From Sistotremastrum niveocremeum HHB9708 (Eukaryota; Basidiomycota; Agaricomycetes; Sistotremastrales; Sistotremastraceae): DNA of 64,000 nt. Shown piece after piece: positions 35,548 through 47,329 of the stretch. The number at the start of each line of letters is the position of its first letter. Positions within the stretch are counted from its first letter, which is position 1. Both the position numbers and the translations under genes were made by a program. The stretch lies in contig KV419398.1 in NCBI GenBank assembly GCA_001630475.1, positions 533,825-597,824 on the forward strand, given 5' to 3'. The notes below the pieces were generated by a model. It worked only from the letters and a program-made list of their open reading frames with translations, was not told the origin of the DNA and made no database searches.

Positions 35548-36604
35548 CGTCATGCGCTCGGCATAGCTCTCGGCATTTGGCAATCCGGATTTAGTTTCGG
35601 ACTCAGAATGTTGTTTAGTTGAATTCTCTGCCTTCCCCTCAATTACTTTCTCTTTCTCTTGCACGTCTACTGTCGGATTCTGTACAAGATCATTGCAGGG
35701 CTTTGGCAACAGGCTTAGTGTTACAATTATAGTCTTCTATCAAATGGTCATACAGGCATTGAATATAACACCGGTTTACATGTATATCCAGAGCTACTAA
35801 CTCGAATTAGCCAGTCTGTCCGGGTGTTGTGTGAGAATGGAACAGATGAATGTAATCAGGGTTGAAATAGGTCGAAAAGGACAAGTTAGATGTAGACTCA
35901 ATGCGGCTGACAAATGTGTTAACTTTGGATGCAATAGAATGACGCTGAAAGACTGAAGTTCTCTGGGAATGCTGGATCTCTGCTAGTCGTTGCGCGCAAT
36001 CTTCGAAATAATTTCGATAAAGTGATTCAAATTTATCGAGGACACACAACTGATGACTATGTACACTGTGCAGTAGAGGTGTCTCTGACATGTATTCCAC
36101 ACTACAAATCACGCCGCATATGCTCTGAAACTCTAAGACACCGAAATAAGGATTGAAGCCTTGAAGTTAAGGAAAACTATCATTAGGAAGTAGTTTTAAA
36201 TTAACCGGATAGCGAAAGAGCTTTGAAACACCTTCTTAGTGGTCAACTTCGAGTCGAGGGTCGGAGGTTAACTCATGAACCGAATTGAGAAAGTTGGCCC
36301 TGAGGAGGGCGAAATGGGTAATTTTGGTTGACAGGGGCACATAATATGATATCAAGATTCTCTATATTGCCTCAAGTAACAAAGCACGTAGTTGACGATA
36401 CATCTAAACTTCGCCCCCCTTCCCATCCATGTGGGGTACCCACGGAGATAAACATAATTTCATTATACGGAATTAAGCGAAGGGGTTGTGAAGTGACAGC
36501 AAAGAAGAGCAGTGCGAGCGAGGAAAGAACGGATGGACAGATTAATTATACAAAGAGGCCTCGCAATGAAATATGTACAGTCCCTCCCTCAATCCGGTAA
36601 TTAA

Positions 36605-39600
36605 TTATTGGCGTCGGTGTGGCTGTTGGTGGTGAGGTGGGGGATGAGGATTTGCAGGGTCTGGAAATAAAACGTAAAGATCGTATCAGTCTTTACGTCA
36701 AGTCGTGACAATGAACTAAATAACAAGTACCCCAAGCAAAAAGAGTATTCCACATTGAAGGGGAAACATAGTCGAAGAAAAGGAAATGGAGAGGCTTTTC
36801 AAAACTTACTATACATCTGCAGATTGGAATCATGGAAGAACGGCGCATGTCCAGGTGCTCCTGGTGCAGTGGTCATGGGATCCGAAAGAAGGGACAGATT
36901 ATACAACGCGGCGTGACCACCGCTAGGTCCACTGTTGGACCCTCCGACCCCAACGCCAGAATCTCCGTAATCACCCCAGAACGACGAGGAAGGTGGCAGG
37001 CGTGCAGAGCTCGTGGGTAACCTCGGAGCTAAAGGAGGGATATGGGGAGCAGTATCCATGAGACCCCCTTGATTCCCGTACATGGAATGTTGCTGAGGCT
37101 GGTGATGATGCGATTGAGTGTGATGAGAATGCCCCGAGTGTGTATGAGACGGATGCTGTCCATAATTGCTCGAAGAAGACAAAGGGGGCATAGTCCAGCG
37201 CTCGAATTGGGGAAAGAGTGAACCACCGGATGATTCCCCCCCTCCACCCATTGAGGGAACGGTGTTCGTTGGACTATTCGATAGATCGATTCCAACATGA
37301 TAAGACCTCGGATGAATCGTGTTGGTGAATGGGTGAGCTGACGGCGCACTTGACGAAGCTGATACAGGAGCGGCACTGTGTTGGCCGCCTCCAGTCGAGG
37401 CACGGTGTCCAGAACTTCCGGGAGCATCGGTAACTATGCTCAGGCGAATGGGATGCCCGCTTGGCCCGGAAGTATTGCTACTGCCTCCGCCGTTGCCGGA
37501 TCCTCCGAGGGTGTTGCCTGCATTTCCAGTACTGCCAGAGTTCTCGAAGTCAGACTCCAACGCCTCCGCAGCTCCCCGCTTATTCATCCTGTGGTCAGAC
37601 ATAGCAACACGAGAAAGCGCGAGCTCCGCTTCTCTCAAGTCGACCTTCGAGCCATGCAAAAGCTCCCATTGGCGACCGGCGGATGGCCACGTTCTCTGTG
37701 GGAAGAAGAAGCCACATGAAAGTCACACAAGTCGTCGAAGAAGCCCAGTTGGAGATTGATCGGTAAGCAAGAAGTGGCAAAAGGGTAATGTGAAGAAATT
37801 TCCAAATAAGATCGTGAGTGTGGGTCCAAAAGGATGTAGAAGGATATGAAAATACGAACCTCCATACCCTTGAGACAGTCCATGCATTTTTGGAGACCAA
37901 TTCCTGCCTGTGCGTGACCTGGCTGGAGAGAAAGCGCAGTTACGTACATGATTCTATCGTCGGAAGCAAGTCAGTGATTGAAATGCGTTGACACGCTACA
38001 GAATATAAAAGGGAACACATACCCAGCAGAGAAGAGGTAGTAAGTAAAGAAAGGAGGACTGCGGCGGAGACAGAATCGATCGGAGTATAGCTTGACTGAA
38101 TAGAACCTAATCAGCGGTGAGGATGCATTGTGAGAACAATTCAACGAACCCGTCGATGTGATGTGATCCGCGGCACTCATACATAGATCAAAGGACTTGT
38201 GCGCAGAAGACAGTTGCTCGGCCTCGCCGAGACCTGCCATCGGAGGACTATTTTGACCTCTGCATACGTTGTTATGAGTGACCAACCGAATCGGAAGCAA
38301 AATACGCACTGTGCTTTGGGCCGAATACTGTGGAAAAGTGGGGAAATACATATCAGGATAAATGTTATCTATAAGCGGGTAAATGTTGGATAAAACTCAC
38401 AAAGGTCTGTGGAGTAGGAGAACAGTGCACCAATACTGCATATGAAGAGCGAACAAGTGCGGGGGTGGGCATTTGTCCGGTTCCGCAGCGACTTTGGTGA
38501 TGTCCAATCTCAATTCGCTCTTCAATTCCAAGTACCATTTGTCAAGTCTTTCTTCAAGCGCCATTTTTTCACCGGTGCGAGTGATGGATGGGGAAGATTT
38601 CACGGCGTAAATGGACTGAACGATGGAGCCGAGGAGTATGGAGAGTGTTGCCGAGGCATTGAAAACTGTTAACATCATGGATTGCTGGGGCTTGAACGGC
38701 GGGGGCGGGGCAGGCTGTGTGGGCGGATCCAACAATGGCGGGAAGGGAGTGGGCTCCCACATTTCGGTGTTTTCGAGCTGCCAATGTTCGTGAGCTCGGA
38801 CAATCTCATAATAAGCCATGAAAACTAACCTCGTCTTCCGATGGGAGAGGGGCATCGAAGTCGCGCTCGAAGATAGCCAACGGACGACCAATGTATGCGC
38901 TGACATACCTGAGAAGGGCTATCAGAACATGCCAGAAGATCAGTGAGATAGACCTACTTGTCCATCACGATACAAGCGTGCCATATCTTCTTCCTAATCT
39001 GTCTCTCCTGTTCGCCAAAGATGCTTCGTCCAACACGACTCCAGCCTTCAGCGCTCCGATGCATGCCCAGATCTTGAGCCATCCTAACCGCCATACCTGT
39101 ATACAGCCAAGCGACCTGCATAGCGCCGATGCCAATCTCGCGATAAGCCAATAAAAGTAGCGCTTGACAAGTAGTGGGCGAAGACGACGCATAGGAGGCG
39201 TTCAAGAGTGCCTTTGCGTCGTAGAGATAGGAATCGCCGGCATCCCACATAAGCGAAGGTGCGGGAAGAGGCTCGTCGTTACTCGAAAATCGGGCCGCGC
39301 AAGCCCACATAGCGAGGAGGAGGAGCAAGGGCGTCTGTCCAGAGCCCGGGAGGGCAGTCGAGGTCGACGCGGATGATCCGTCGTTCGGGGGGGAAGCGGC
39401 TGGAGGCGATGGTTTGTTCATAGGATTAGATGCTCTGAAGCTAGCCAGAACGGATTCTTTGTCGACAATGGGAAGAATCGGGTGCACATAGGTGAAATAC
39501 ATCTGAAACAGGTCCGTCTGAAGTTCATAGGAGGGCATGCGGGCTTCGATATCTCGCTCGACACGTTCAATGTCGATGAGATCGCGTTGACCAGCAGCGA

Positions 39601-40594
39601 CGGGAGGCCAAATCCTAGCCTGGGGGAAGCGCCATATCCCGCCTTCGTTTCGAAGGTCGTCCCGAGCGGTTGGGGCGAGAAGGTGTAAACCCGAAGTTTT
39701 TGAGTGATATCTGAATTGAGAATTTTCTGAGAGAGAAAGTTGACCGAGGCCAAGTGCCAGCGTGGAGGAAGTGGAAGACGACGAATCGTAGTCAGGCGCG
39801 GTTGGTACGTGGGAAGGTGGGGAAGGGTGAGAGCGAAGAGATGATTTGGAGGGTTTGGAATCAAGCCGACGGCGCTGGCGACGGGGAGAAGACAGGAGTG
39901 CTGATCCGTCGCCCATGTCGTCGTCGTGGTCGTAGGATGAGCCACCTCCAGCTCGCTGAGTAATACGACGTCCAACCTGTTCCTGCCACTCGTTGATGGG
40001 ACTGGAGAACGGCTGAAGGGGAGCACGTTGGTTTTTCGTTCCTCTGGGGTGTGAATGGCCTTCTCCATCCCCAGAAGATGCAGCTGCCTTTCTGCGCGCT
40101 TTCTGGCCATAGGGGGAGGTCGCAACCCTCTCGACGATCTCGTGAGCCTGAGGATCCGAGATGATATCTTTCATAATAGACTTGGCTCTTGGGTCATTTG
40201 AAGCGATGAGGACGCCAAGCAAGGCTTCGACCTGATGAAGCCTGTTCTCGATTGCGTCGATATATCCTTTGGGTGGCCCACGCTTGCGAGACGGACCAAG
40301 AAATGTGCATTCCGTGCCCAACATGACGCAGGAGCGACATGGCTCGCCTTCAACAGCAGAACGCTCGCATTTGCACTTGCTCTTCCGACACTGATCGCAA
40401 GCCTTTGAGCTGCGTCGCCTCACGTTTCGATTGGAACCAGAGCCTCCAGCACCGCCAGAACCACCAGGGGGGCTGTTGTCGTCGTCGTGTCCTTCGAGAT
40501 GCTGCAAGTCGCCGAGGTCATCGTCTTCCTCGTCGTACTCCTCAGTCATGAGTTTTGGGTGAGAGACCCAAGTTGGATGATAGAGGTTGTCCAT
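36605..40594 (-). CDS. Zn2Cys6 fungal transcription factor (1109 aa)
   Basis: Nine exons: 38958-40594, 38830-38908, 38401-38777, 38310-38327 (only 18 nt), 38150-38259, 38023-38095, 37860-37953, 36810-37695, 36605-36660; frames agree throughout. An acidic N-terminus precedes the binuclear zinc cluster with Cys66, 69, 76, 86, 89 and 96 (KACDQCRKSKCKC...EPCRSCVMLGTEC), then a linker and a dimerising helix (YIDAIENRLHQVEALLGVL). The middle holds the fungal-specific regulatory domain (SYELQTDLFQMYFTYVHP, GMAVRMAQDLGMHR, typical of PF04082). The C-terminus is long, Gly/Ser/His-rich and probably an activation region. The zinc cluster and its linker resemble the XlnR-type regulators of carbohydrate or xylan use, but the target genes are not evident here. 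Start at 40594; an ATG at 40549 is also possible. Confidence 0.9.
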
Positions 40595-42075
40595 GAACAA
40601 GTGCGAGATGCTGACGTAATTACGGGAATGTGTCCAAGTGAGATAATTCTGTCAGGCGGAAATTTCCCGGTTTTGATCGGCGGACCGAAAATTTGGCCCG
40701 GGACTGCCCGAACATCGTTGCGTGCGGGTAGCCGGTTTCAGTGTCCAATAGCGACCACTCGAGCCCTGAATCGTACAGTGAGCTAACCTCCGCCGTCAAC
40801 TGCACGGCGGAGTCAAATCTCCGAGACCATCCCTTGCATCTTCCCAGCCCATCAGTCGACGTCCAGCTCGTATATATCCGATCAAGTGAGTGCTCGTAGC
40901 CGATTGCCGGGGACTATGGCCGCATTAGGCAACTCCACGGCGATCCTTCCGGTCGAAAGTTCACGTCTCCTGCTCCACATTTACATTTTGAGCACAGGGA
41001 TTCGATCAGCTCGGCACTTGCAGCCCCAAAGATCGGCTCTGCACCTCTCAAAACAAATCGAAGGGTCGGCCCGGCTAAGTAGCCGGATTAGCGTGGATTG
41101 AGCGTCTGTGATCGGCAAGGTCGAGCTCCTCGACGTAGGGCTCACCTGCTCATATATCCTGCCCCACGAGACTGACTCCCGGATGAAATCGTAACAGGGT
41201 GTCTCCGGAATATAATATACGTGGCCACTCATATATTGCTCGATCAGTTCATTTACATCAGAACCTGGTGCCAATTTGAGGTCAGCAGCTTCTTGCCCGG
41301 AATCTTCCCATGAAAAAGCAGATCCTTTTTTTCTAGATGCACGCAAATGGTTGAAACGATTCAAGAGCATAATTGGAGTAAAGGCTTCTTTACAGGGACA
41401 TGTGTGGGAACACGCGACGCAGGGACCATATATAGGGGCTTCAATAGCCAAATCCAAGACAAATGTTATGTCTAGCATCAGATCTCAATCAGAAGGGGCT
41501 AGCAGAACGTGGACCAGATGGTCAAGGCAGTCTTCTAGAACTGGAACTTTCGTAACAGACGTGAGGCCCTGGTGTCATATGAGTGATGTGTCCTGAACGT
41601 CTGTTTTGCCATCAGTGCCTCACTCAATTCAGGCTCGCCGATAACGAAACGACCACGTGTGGATTGTCGAGAAATCGAGATTCAAGATGTAACACCGCAG
41701 AGATCCAAAGCCGGTCACAAGTGTGCTCGCTGCTCGATTTAAAGCAGAGGACATGACGAAATTGTTTCAGCGAAAAGGACGCCGCCGCTCCGCTCCTTCA
41801 TGGCTGAAACTTCGGTCCAAAATTGCATATAGTGCCCTCTCCATTGAATAGACGTCAAAAACGACAAAGCCCTGGCGTGAGAGAGAGTCTAAACTGCACT
41901 CGGCATGTCCACGAAAACATTGCAACCCTGTTTATAGCACCGTGACGATGATGGAGCTAGTTTTGCAGCACACTCCGTTCCGTCCCCAGCGGAGAGCAAC
42001 AGCGGGGAAACCTCGGCTACGATCGACTTTGCTCATTGTCCGGGCCTGACCGAACGGCATTCTCCGGTCCATTCC
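40595..42075. other. 1.5-kb divergent intergenic region
   Basis: Upstream of the Zn2Cys6 gene (minus) and the small F-box-like gene (plus). The minus-strand frame 40981-41478 (165 codons) contains several Cys and a plausible composition, but no domain is recognisable and no splice partner is evident, so I do not call it a gene. Confidence 0.4.
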
Positions 42076-42957
42076 ATGCACTTGCTTGAGCTCCCGTTGG
42101 ACGTTGCGGTCATCATCCTAGCCACTGCCGTCCTCGTACATCCGAAACCTGCTAATGTGCTCGCAGTCCATTCGACGTGGTTTCGCATAGCTCTCCCCTT
42201 TCTCCACTCTGATCTCAAGTTCAACTCGATTGAGAAGCTTGCCTTGTTCGCCAACGGCACCTCTCCGTTGGCCAGATGCAAGTATAGAACTGTTCAAATC
42301 ATTCTTCCAGGCGGCGCAGCGGATACGAGGTTGTGGACTATCATTCAGCGTATCCTGCAGAGGTGTCAAGGGAATGAGGGCGAGAGCACTGTGAACAGTG
42401 TTCATTTTACTATGAATTCACTGGCTAGTGATCCGACTCTGCATCTCATTGCAGATGCATTGAAGACGATCAGCCCATCATCGTTCACCTGGACAGGCCC
42501 AGACCCCGAGAACAATTTCTCCTGTGCCATCGTCCCAGCAGCCACAGGCCCTCTTCTCACAGGCATCGCGCCATGGTCCAACCTCCAGCACCTCTCCCTC
42601 TCATCCATCTCCTTCTCGCGCTGCAAAGGAGCCACCCTCCTAACACTCACACCCTTCTCCCACCCCGCCCTTAAATCCATCCACATCTCCCAAGGCGTCT
42701 TCCTAGCCCCTAGGTCTATCGCCTTACTAGCCCTCCAACTCCCCGCTCTTACTCGTATTCAACTCGTGGATGTATATCAAGAAAGCATTTGGGGACCTCG
42801 AGTCAGGATTGCCGATATAGAGCATGAGGTGGCACCTGGCGTGGTCGACCCTGAGCTTGGCGTCTGGGAGGGCACTCGCCGAATTAGAGAGATCGTCACC
42901 TGCGAAGCCAAGAGCGAACGACTCATCGGCGGGGACAGAGACCGTGAGATGGCCTAA
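42076..42957 (+). CDS. F-box/LRR-like protein, single exon (293 aa)
   Basis: One uninterrupted frame. It opens with LLELPLDVAVIILATAVLVH, an F-box-like helix at the very N-terminus, followed by a Trp-Phe motif and a leucine-patterned repeat region (APWSNLQHLSLSSISF, FSHPALKSIHISQG, LPALTRIQLVDV), as expected of agaricomycete F-box proteins with weak leucine-rich repeats. The C-terminus is charged. It is not closely related to the three-member family at 1154, 3016 and 21293. A role as SCF substrate receptor is inferred from the fold only. Confidence 0.75.
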   Translation: MHLLELPLDVAVIILATAVLVHPKPANVLAVHSTWFRIALPFLHSDLKFNSIEKLALFANGTSPLARCKYRTVQIILPGGAADTRLWTIIQRILQRCQGNEGESTVNSVHFTMNSLASDPTLHLIADALKTISPSSFTWTGPDPENNFSCAIVPAATGPLLTGIAPWSNLQHLSLSSISFSRCKGATLLTLTPFSHPALKSIHISQGVFLAPRSIALLALQLPALTRIQLVDVYQESIWGPRVRIADIEHEVAPGVVDPELGVWEGTRRIREIVTCEAKSERLIGGDRDREMA

Positions 42958-43137
42958 GAACAAGTCTCTCCCTGTCTCTCCCTTCATCTTTTTCTCACTG
43001 TGTATTTCCAATTTCCTTACTTTGTCGTCATTGCTTTGTCGTTTCCTGTATTTTGTTCTTTTTGCCGATTATCTTTTCTATTAGGGTGCATGGTGGATTG
43101 TGGGATTATATAATACTAATGAGATCTATCTACAATA

Positions 43138-43828
43138 TCATTGATCGAGGAACGCAGTCCCACCAGAAGCTCGTACTTTGCCTAAGAAGACATCATACCA
43201 CTTCTTGATGGCGGCCATAGGGACAACGGCGTCAGGGGCAAGTCTCGAGGGGTCTGGGAAGAACGATGAGAGATACGTGAATAGATGTTGTGCGATCTTC
43301 TCCGCCGTCGTCACAGCTGACGTCGTTGGATCTTTAGAAGGGGGCATAGCGGATATTTGTGAACGGACAGAATCGATGGGTTCGACGGATATTCCGAGTA
43401 GGGCGGTGAGATCGTCGTTGGATGTATGTTGGGAGAAGGATGAATCGGATGATGATGTGAAGTGTCCACGTAGACGGAATATAGCAGATGGTTTGTCGTT
43501 TGAGATCCTGTATATGATCCATGAATCAAGCCAACACGGCCCAAAGTCTGGGATCACATACATGCCCAATAATTGAAATCCTTTTCCAGGCCAGAAGAAA
43601 TGAACAGTCGCAGCATATCCCTCAGGAAACGGAGCTAATGATCCAACCAATCGCATGAGATCCACATATCCAAAAGACAGAACAGTCGCACGACTTACTC
43701 GTTCCCAACATGAAGACACATATGTGGTTTATCTGAGCGGCATGTCCCAACTGGAACAAGAACTGAGTCTCGGAGACTTGTTGCAGATTAGTCTGTGGGA
43801 GACGAGAGGCGACGAGACAACCGAACAT
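43138..43828 (-). CDS. Hikeshi-family nuclear import receptor for Hsp70 (190 aa)
   Basis: Exons 43699-43828, 43562-43634 and 43138-43507 (introns 64 and 54 nt). The N-terminus [20 protein letters not shown], then [27 protein letters not shown] and [14 protein letters not shown], match the Hikeshi/OPI10 family nearly residue for residue, and 190 residues is close to the 197 of the human protein. Hikeshi carries ATP-bound Hsp70 into the nucleus in heat stress; in yeast the homologue OPI10 affects inositol metabolism. A Ser-rich insert ([12 protein letters not shown]) replaces the middle loop. The gene is divergent from the SUZ-domain gene with only 86 bp between the start codons. Confidence 0.93.
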
Positions 43829-43914
43829 GGCAATGAGCTGAGCTGAGTAGTGTGAGCCTGAGGGGGTTGCTATAGCCAGAGTCGGAGATCGAGTATAAGA
43901 CCCAGCCAGCGCAT
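43829..43914. promoter_or_regulatory. 86-bp bidirectional promoter (Hikeshi / SUZ-domain gene)
   Basis: The start codons of two divergent genes are 86 bp apart, so both promoters must lie here or overlap the coding ends. No clear TATA box is seen, in keeping with housekeeping expression. Confidence 0.6.
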
Positions 43915-44426
43915 ATGGCTACTTCATCGTGGGGCGTCGAGGAGAAAGTAAAGGTATATTCCAGAATTTTCCAGACGTTTCATCGGATATTGATCGTTCG
44001 TACCAGAGCATTCCGAAGGCCAAAAAGGCTCCTGTGCGCGATGATTGGGAAGATGAGTCCGAGGAAGAAGATAGCGTGCAGACCTGGAACGATGCGTCCG
44101 TTTGATCTTCTGTCTTGTTCGGAATTACATGCTCAAATACTGACTTTTGCAGAAATACAAAGGCACCGATGCCAGAGATAATATCTTCAAGCTCAACCAA
44201 GTCCCCACCCCCACCGACCGAAGCACTCCAGACTCTCAAGATACTCAAACGACGTCCTCAGACTTCCAAATCACCTTCCTCATCGAGCTCAACGACGACC
44301 TCCAAGACGCTCGAAGAGAGAGAGAAATCTTATCAAGAGGCTCGAGAACGCATATTCAATAGCAGCACCGGCGCAAACGTGACTTCAGACAATACAAGTA
44401 ATGATAATGATAAATCCAAATCCTGA
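43915..44426 (+). CDS. SUZ-domain protein (about 141 aa)
   Basis: The middle exon (43965-44095) reads [20 protein letters not shown] and an acidic [11 protein letters not shown] run; after a 57-nt intron (44096-44152, donor GTCCGT) the last exon (44153-44426) gives LKILKRRPQ, a Ser/Thr stretch and [15 protein letters not shown], which is the SUZ domain (PF12752) as in human SUZRD1. SUZ domains bind RNA. The N-terminus is unresolved: the only ATG is 43915, and joining it to the frame needs a 29-nt intron (43936-43964, GTCGAG...TTCCAG), giving MATSSWG before the conserved Asn-Phe-Pro-Asp. That is far shorter than other introns in this window. The gene ends 76 bp before the dipeptidase. Confidence 0.8.
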
Positions 44427-44502
44427 TAAACCGTCGCCGTCACATCATGTGCATGTGCACCTTGTAGATTAATCTCATCATTCTCTCTCACGAACCACAA
44501 TC

Positions 44503-46316
44503 ATGTCATCCATCCCAGCCCAAATTCCAGCCTACATCGATGCGAATGCAAAGGCCTTCGTAGACCGCCTCGCTCGTGCTGTTGCTATCCCCTCTATTTC
44601 TGGAGACGTCAATAATCGGAAAGATGTCTTTGCGATGGCTGATTTCCTCGAAGGAGAACTCGTCAAACTTGGTGTAAGCGTCAAGAGAGCCAAGTTGGGC
44701 AAACAGGTCCTCGATGGTGTCGAACTGGAACTTCCTGATGCGATTCTTGGAACTCTTGGAAGCGATAAAGCGAAGAAGACGATCTTGCTTTACGGGCATT
44801 TCGACGTTCAGCCTGTATGCAATTCTTTGATCTCTACGGACATTATCTAATCGGATGACTTGCAGGCCTTGAAATCAGATGGATGGGATACCGAACCATT
44901 CGTTTTGACTGAAGATCCGGAAACTGGACGACTGATCGGTCGAGGATCGAGCGACGATAAAGGTCCTGTATTGGGCTGGCTGAATGCCATCGAAGCGTAT
45001 CAGAAATCAAACGTCGAGATCCCTGTCAATATCAAGTTTTGCTTCGAGGGGATGGAGGAGAGTGGATCGGAGGGGCTGGATGAGTTGATTGAGGCTGAGG
45101 CTAAGGCTGGAGGGTATTTCCATGGCGTTGATGCCGTTTGCATCGTGAGTCTCGTTTATGATGGTCAATGTGGAATGGCGTTCTGATCTTCTCTTCAGTC
45201 TGACAACTATTGGTTGAACACACGAACAGTGAGTGAACCCCTTATATGCTCTCGTTATTTCACTAATCACACTATCTTCTAGCCTGCTCTGACATACGGT
45301 CTTGTATGCGTTTAATCCATCTATCATGCCCTCCTTCTCATCAATTGTCCAACAGCGCGGTATCTCATACTACAAGATAACAATCGCAGGGCCCGCACGC
45401 GACCTTCATTCAGGCGTCTTCGGACGAACAGTCCACGAGGTATCCCTAGAGTTATAATTTACTATTTCCATCCGTCGCTGATCATACATCCATTCAGCCC
45501 ATGACAGACCTCATCGCACTGATGTCAAAGCTCGTCACTCCCTCAGGCGACATCCTCGTCCCAGGCGTCGAAGATCTCGTCGCTCCCTTGACCGAGCAAG
45601 AAAAGTCCGCCATTCTCTTACGTTCTTCATTCTAAAACTCATTTCCGTTCCATATAGGGCAAGATATGTATCGCTCGATTATTCAGTTTCCGACGTCGAA
45701 CATTCTGCTGGAGCTAAAGTAGCTCTGTCCGACGATAAAGCTACTGTCCTGATGGGCCGCATGAGATACCCTTCTCTTTCACTTCACGGAATCGAAGGTG
45801 CATTCTCCGCTCCAGGAGCAAAGACAGTCATCCCCGCCAAAGTCTCCGGAAAATTCTCGATTCGGTCTGTCCTCTTCATCCATCCGATGCTCGATCGTTC
45901 ACTAACTTAGCTACGAATACAGTCTAGTCCCAGACCAAACCCCCGCAACCGTCGATCCCCTCGTAATAGCCTACCTCAAATCCGAATTCGCAAAGCTCAA
46001 CACCAAGAACACACTATCAATCGAGAATCTCCACGGTGGCAAGCCCTGGGTCGCCGATCCCGATCACTGGAATTACGAAGCTGCTAAGAGAGCTACGAAA
46101 GCCGTATACGGACGAGCACCGGATTTGACGAGAGAAGGAGGAAGTATTCCTGTTACGCTTACTTTTGCGGAGAGTTTGGGTGTTAATGTGTTGCTGTTGC
46201 CTATGGGACGTGGGGATGATGGTGCTCATTCGACGAATGAGAAATTGGACAAGAGTAATTTCCTGCAGGGGAGTAAGTTGTTGGGCACGTATCTTTGGGA
46301 AGTTGCCAAGTCCTAG
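44503..46316 (+). CDS. DUG1: Cys-Gly metallodipeptidase, M20 family (477 aa)
   Basis: Eight exons: 44503-44814, 44866-45144, 45199-45228, 45283-45303 (21 nt), 45356-45439, 45498-45604, 45658-45864, 45923-46316. Metal-site motifs of peptidase family M20 are intact: YGHFDVQP (His99, Asp101), [36 protein letters not shown] and [13 protein letters not shown] near the C-terminus. Length and motifs match yeast Dug1 (481 aa) and animal CNDP2. Dug1 splits Cys-Gly with two Zn(II) or Mn(II) ions in the cytosol and, in yeast, completes the alternative glutathione degradation pathway with Dug2 and Dug3. No signal peptide is present, as expected. Confidence 0.95.
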
Positions 46317-47329
46317 GTGTTGTACAGCTGGTTGTTTGGCGGTGGTAGGAAAGCGCACAGAAGACAGAAGAAATTGTGTAAAAATATTCATGTTTGACGA
46401 GATCTGAAAGATTATGGCATGATAATTTTAAGATAAAAACAGCGAGATCCTCGAAGCATAAGCAGATCTGCCAACTACCAATCTCAACGCAAATCCCGAG
46501 CTCAAACCCATTTAGGGAGCTCGGGGTCGGGTCAACTCGGAATGAGCAAACATCAGAGGGCCAAGGCAAAATGGTCGTTCCCAGGGAGAACGGTAAAAGC
46601 CATCGTGAGTGAAAACCAGGAGTATGGATAGATTACCGTACCGGAGATCGGTGCTTTAGGCTTAGATCTATAGTACATGTGCGCGGATGCCTTCTGGGGA
46701 CGATGTCCTCATGAGTTGGTGTGAGCGGGATCTTGAGCGGGATCATAAGCGAGTTGAGTAAGGTTATATGTGGCATCAGAGAAAATGGGTATATAAGCTC
46801 CAGATACGTGTTTCAGATAGATAACAGGACGAATAATATGCATAGGCTCGAACTTTGTTAGGAGGATGCTATAACTTCTTGGAAGTTGTTAAAATTGGCA
46901 ATGGAAATATGGGCGTCTATTTCTGGATTGCAGCTCAGTCAGATTTTCGGTCACATAGTTATCCTCGACAATGGTGCGATGTTCCCGCAATGGAAGTTTG
47001 AGGAACCCTAGGCAACAAGGAGTCTCCTCGACTAAAGATCCCTGGGATTTGTGAGGTCACCCTTCGACGACCACATAATAATCGTCGAGAGTTTGAACGG
47101 GCTGCCGTCGATTGTCTCGATTTTCCACTTTGTTAACCAAGAACATGGCGGCTTCATCGAGATTCATGTCCAGTGGTACGACGGAGAGGTTGGGATAGTC
47201 GCGGGAAGAATTTTGGATTGACTTGATTCACGACCGCTAAACACGGCTCGCAGTGATAGATGAAGGGACTGCCAAGATGGGAGGCATTTCGTGTTGGGTT
47301 GCAGAGTCACTAGAATAGCAAGTTCTAGG
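46317..47329. other. 1-kb intergenic region, convergent gene ends
   Basis: No supported gene. Open frames overlapping the end of the dipeptidase gene are shadows of it. Confidence 0.5.

Larger units (their letters stand above)
35315..36604. other. 1.3-kb intergenic region, convergent gene ends, with small repeats
   Basis: No supported coding frame. Contains a perfect hairpin at 35428-35442 and a threefold 19-bp tandem repeat at 35492-35547; both are listed separately. The rest is AT-richer than the flanking genes. Confidence 0.5.

Noticed and set aside
40981-41478. 165-codon minus-strand frame upstream of the Zn2Cys6 gene
   Set aside because: Considered as a small Cys-bearing gene, but no start context, splice partner or homologous domain could be shown.
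42076-42957. Fourth member of the three-gene F-box family
   Set aside because: It has an F-box-like start but no intron and none of the shared blocks of the genes at 1154, 3016 and 21293.
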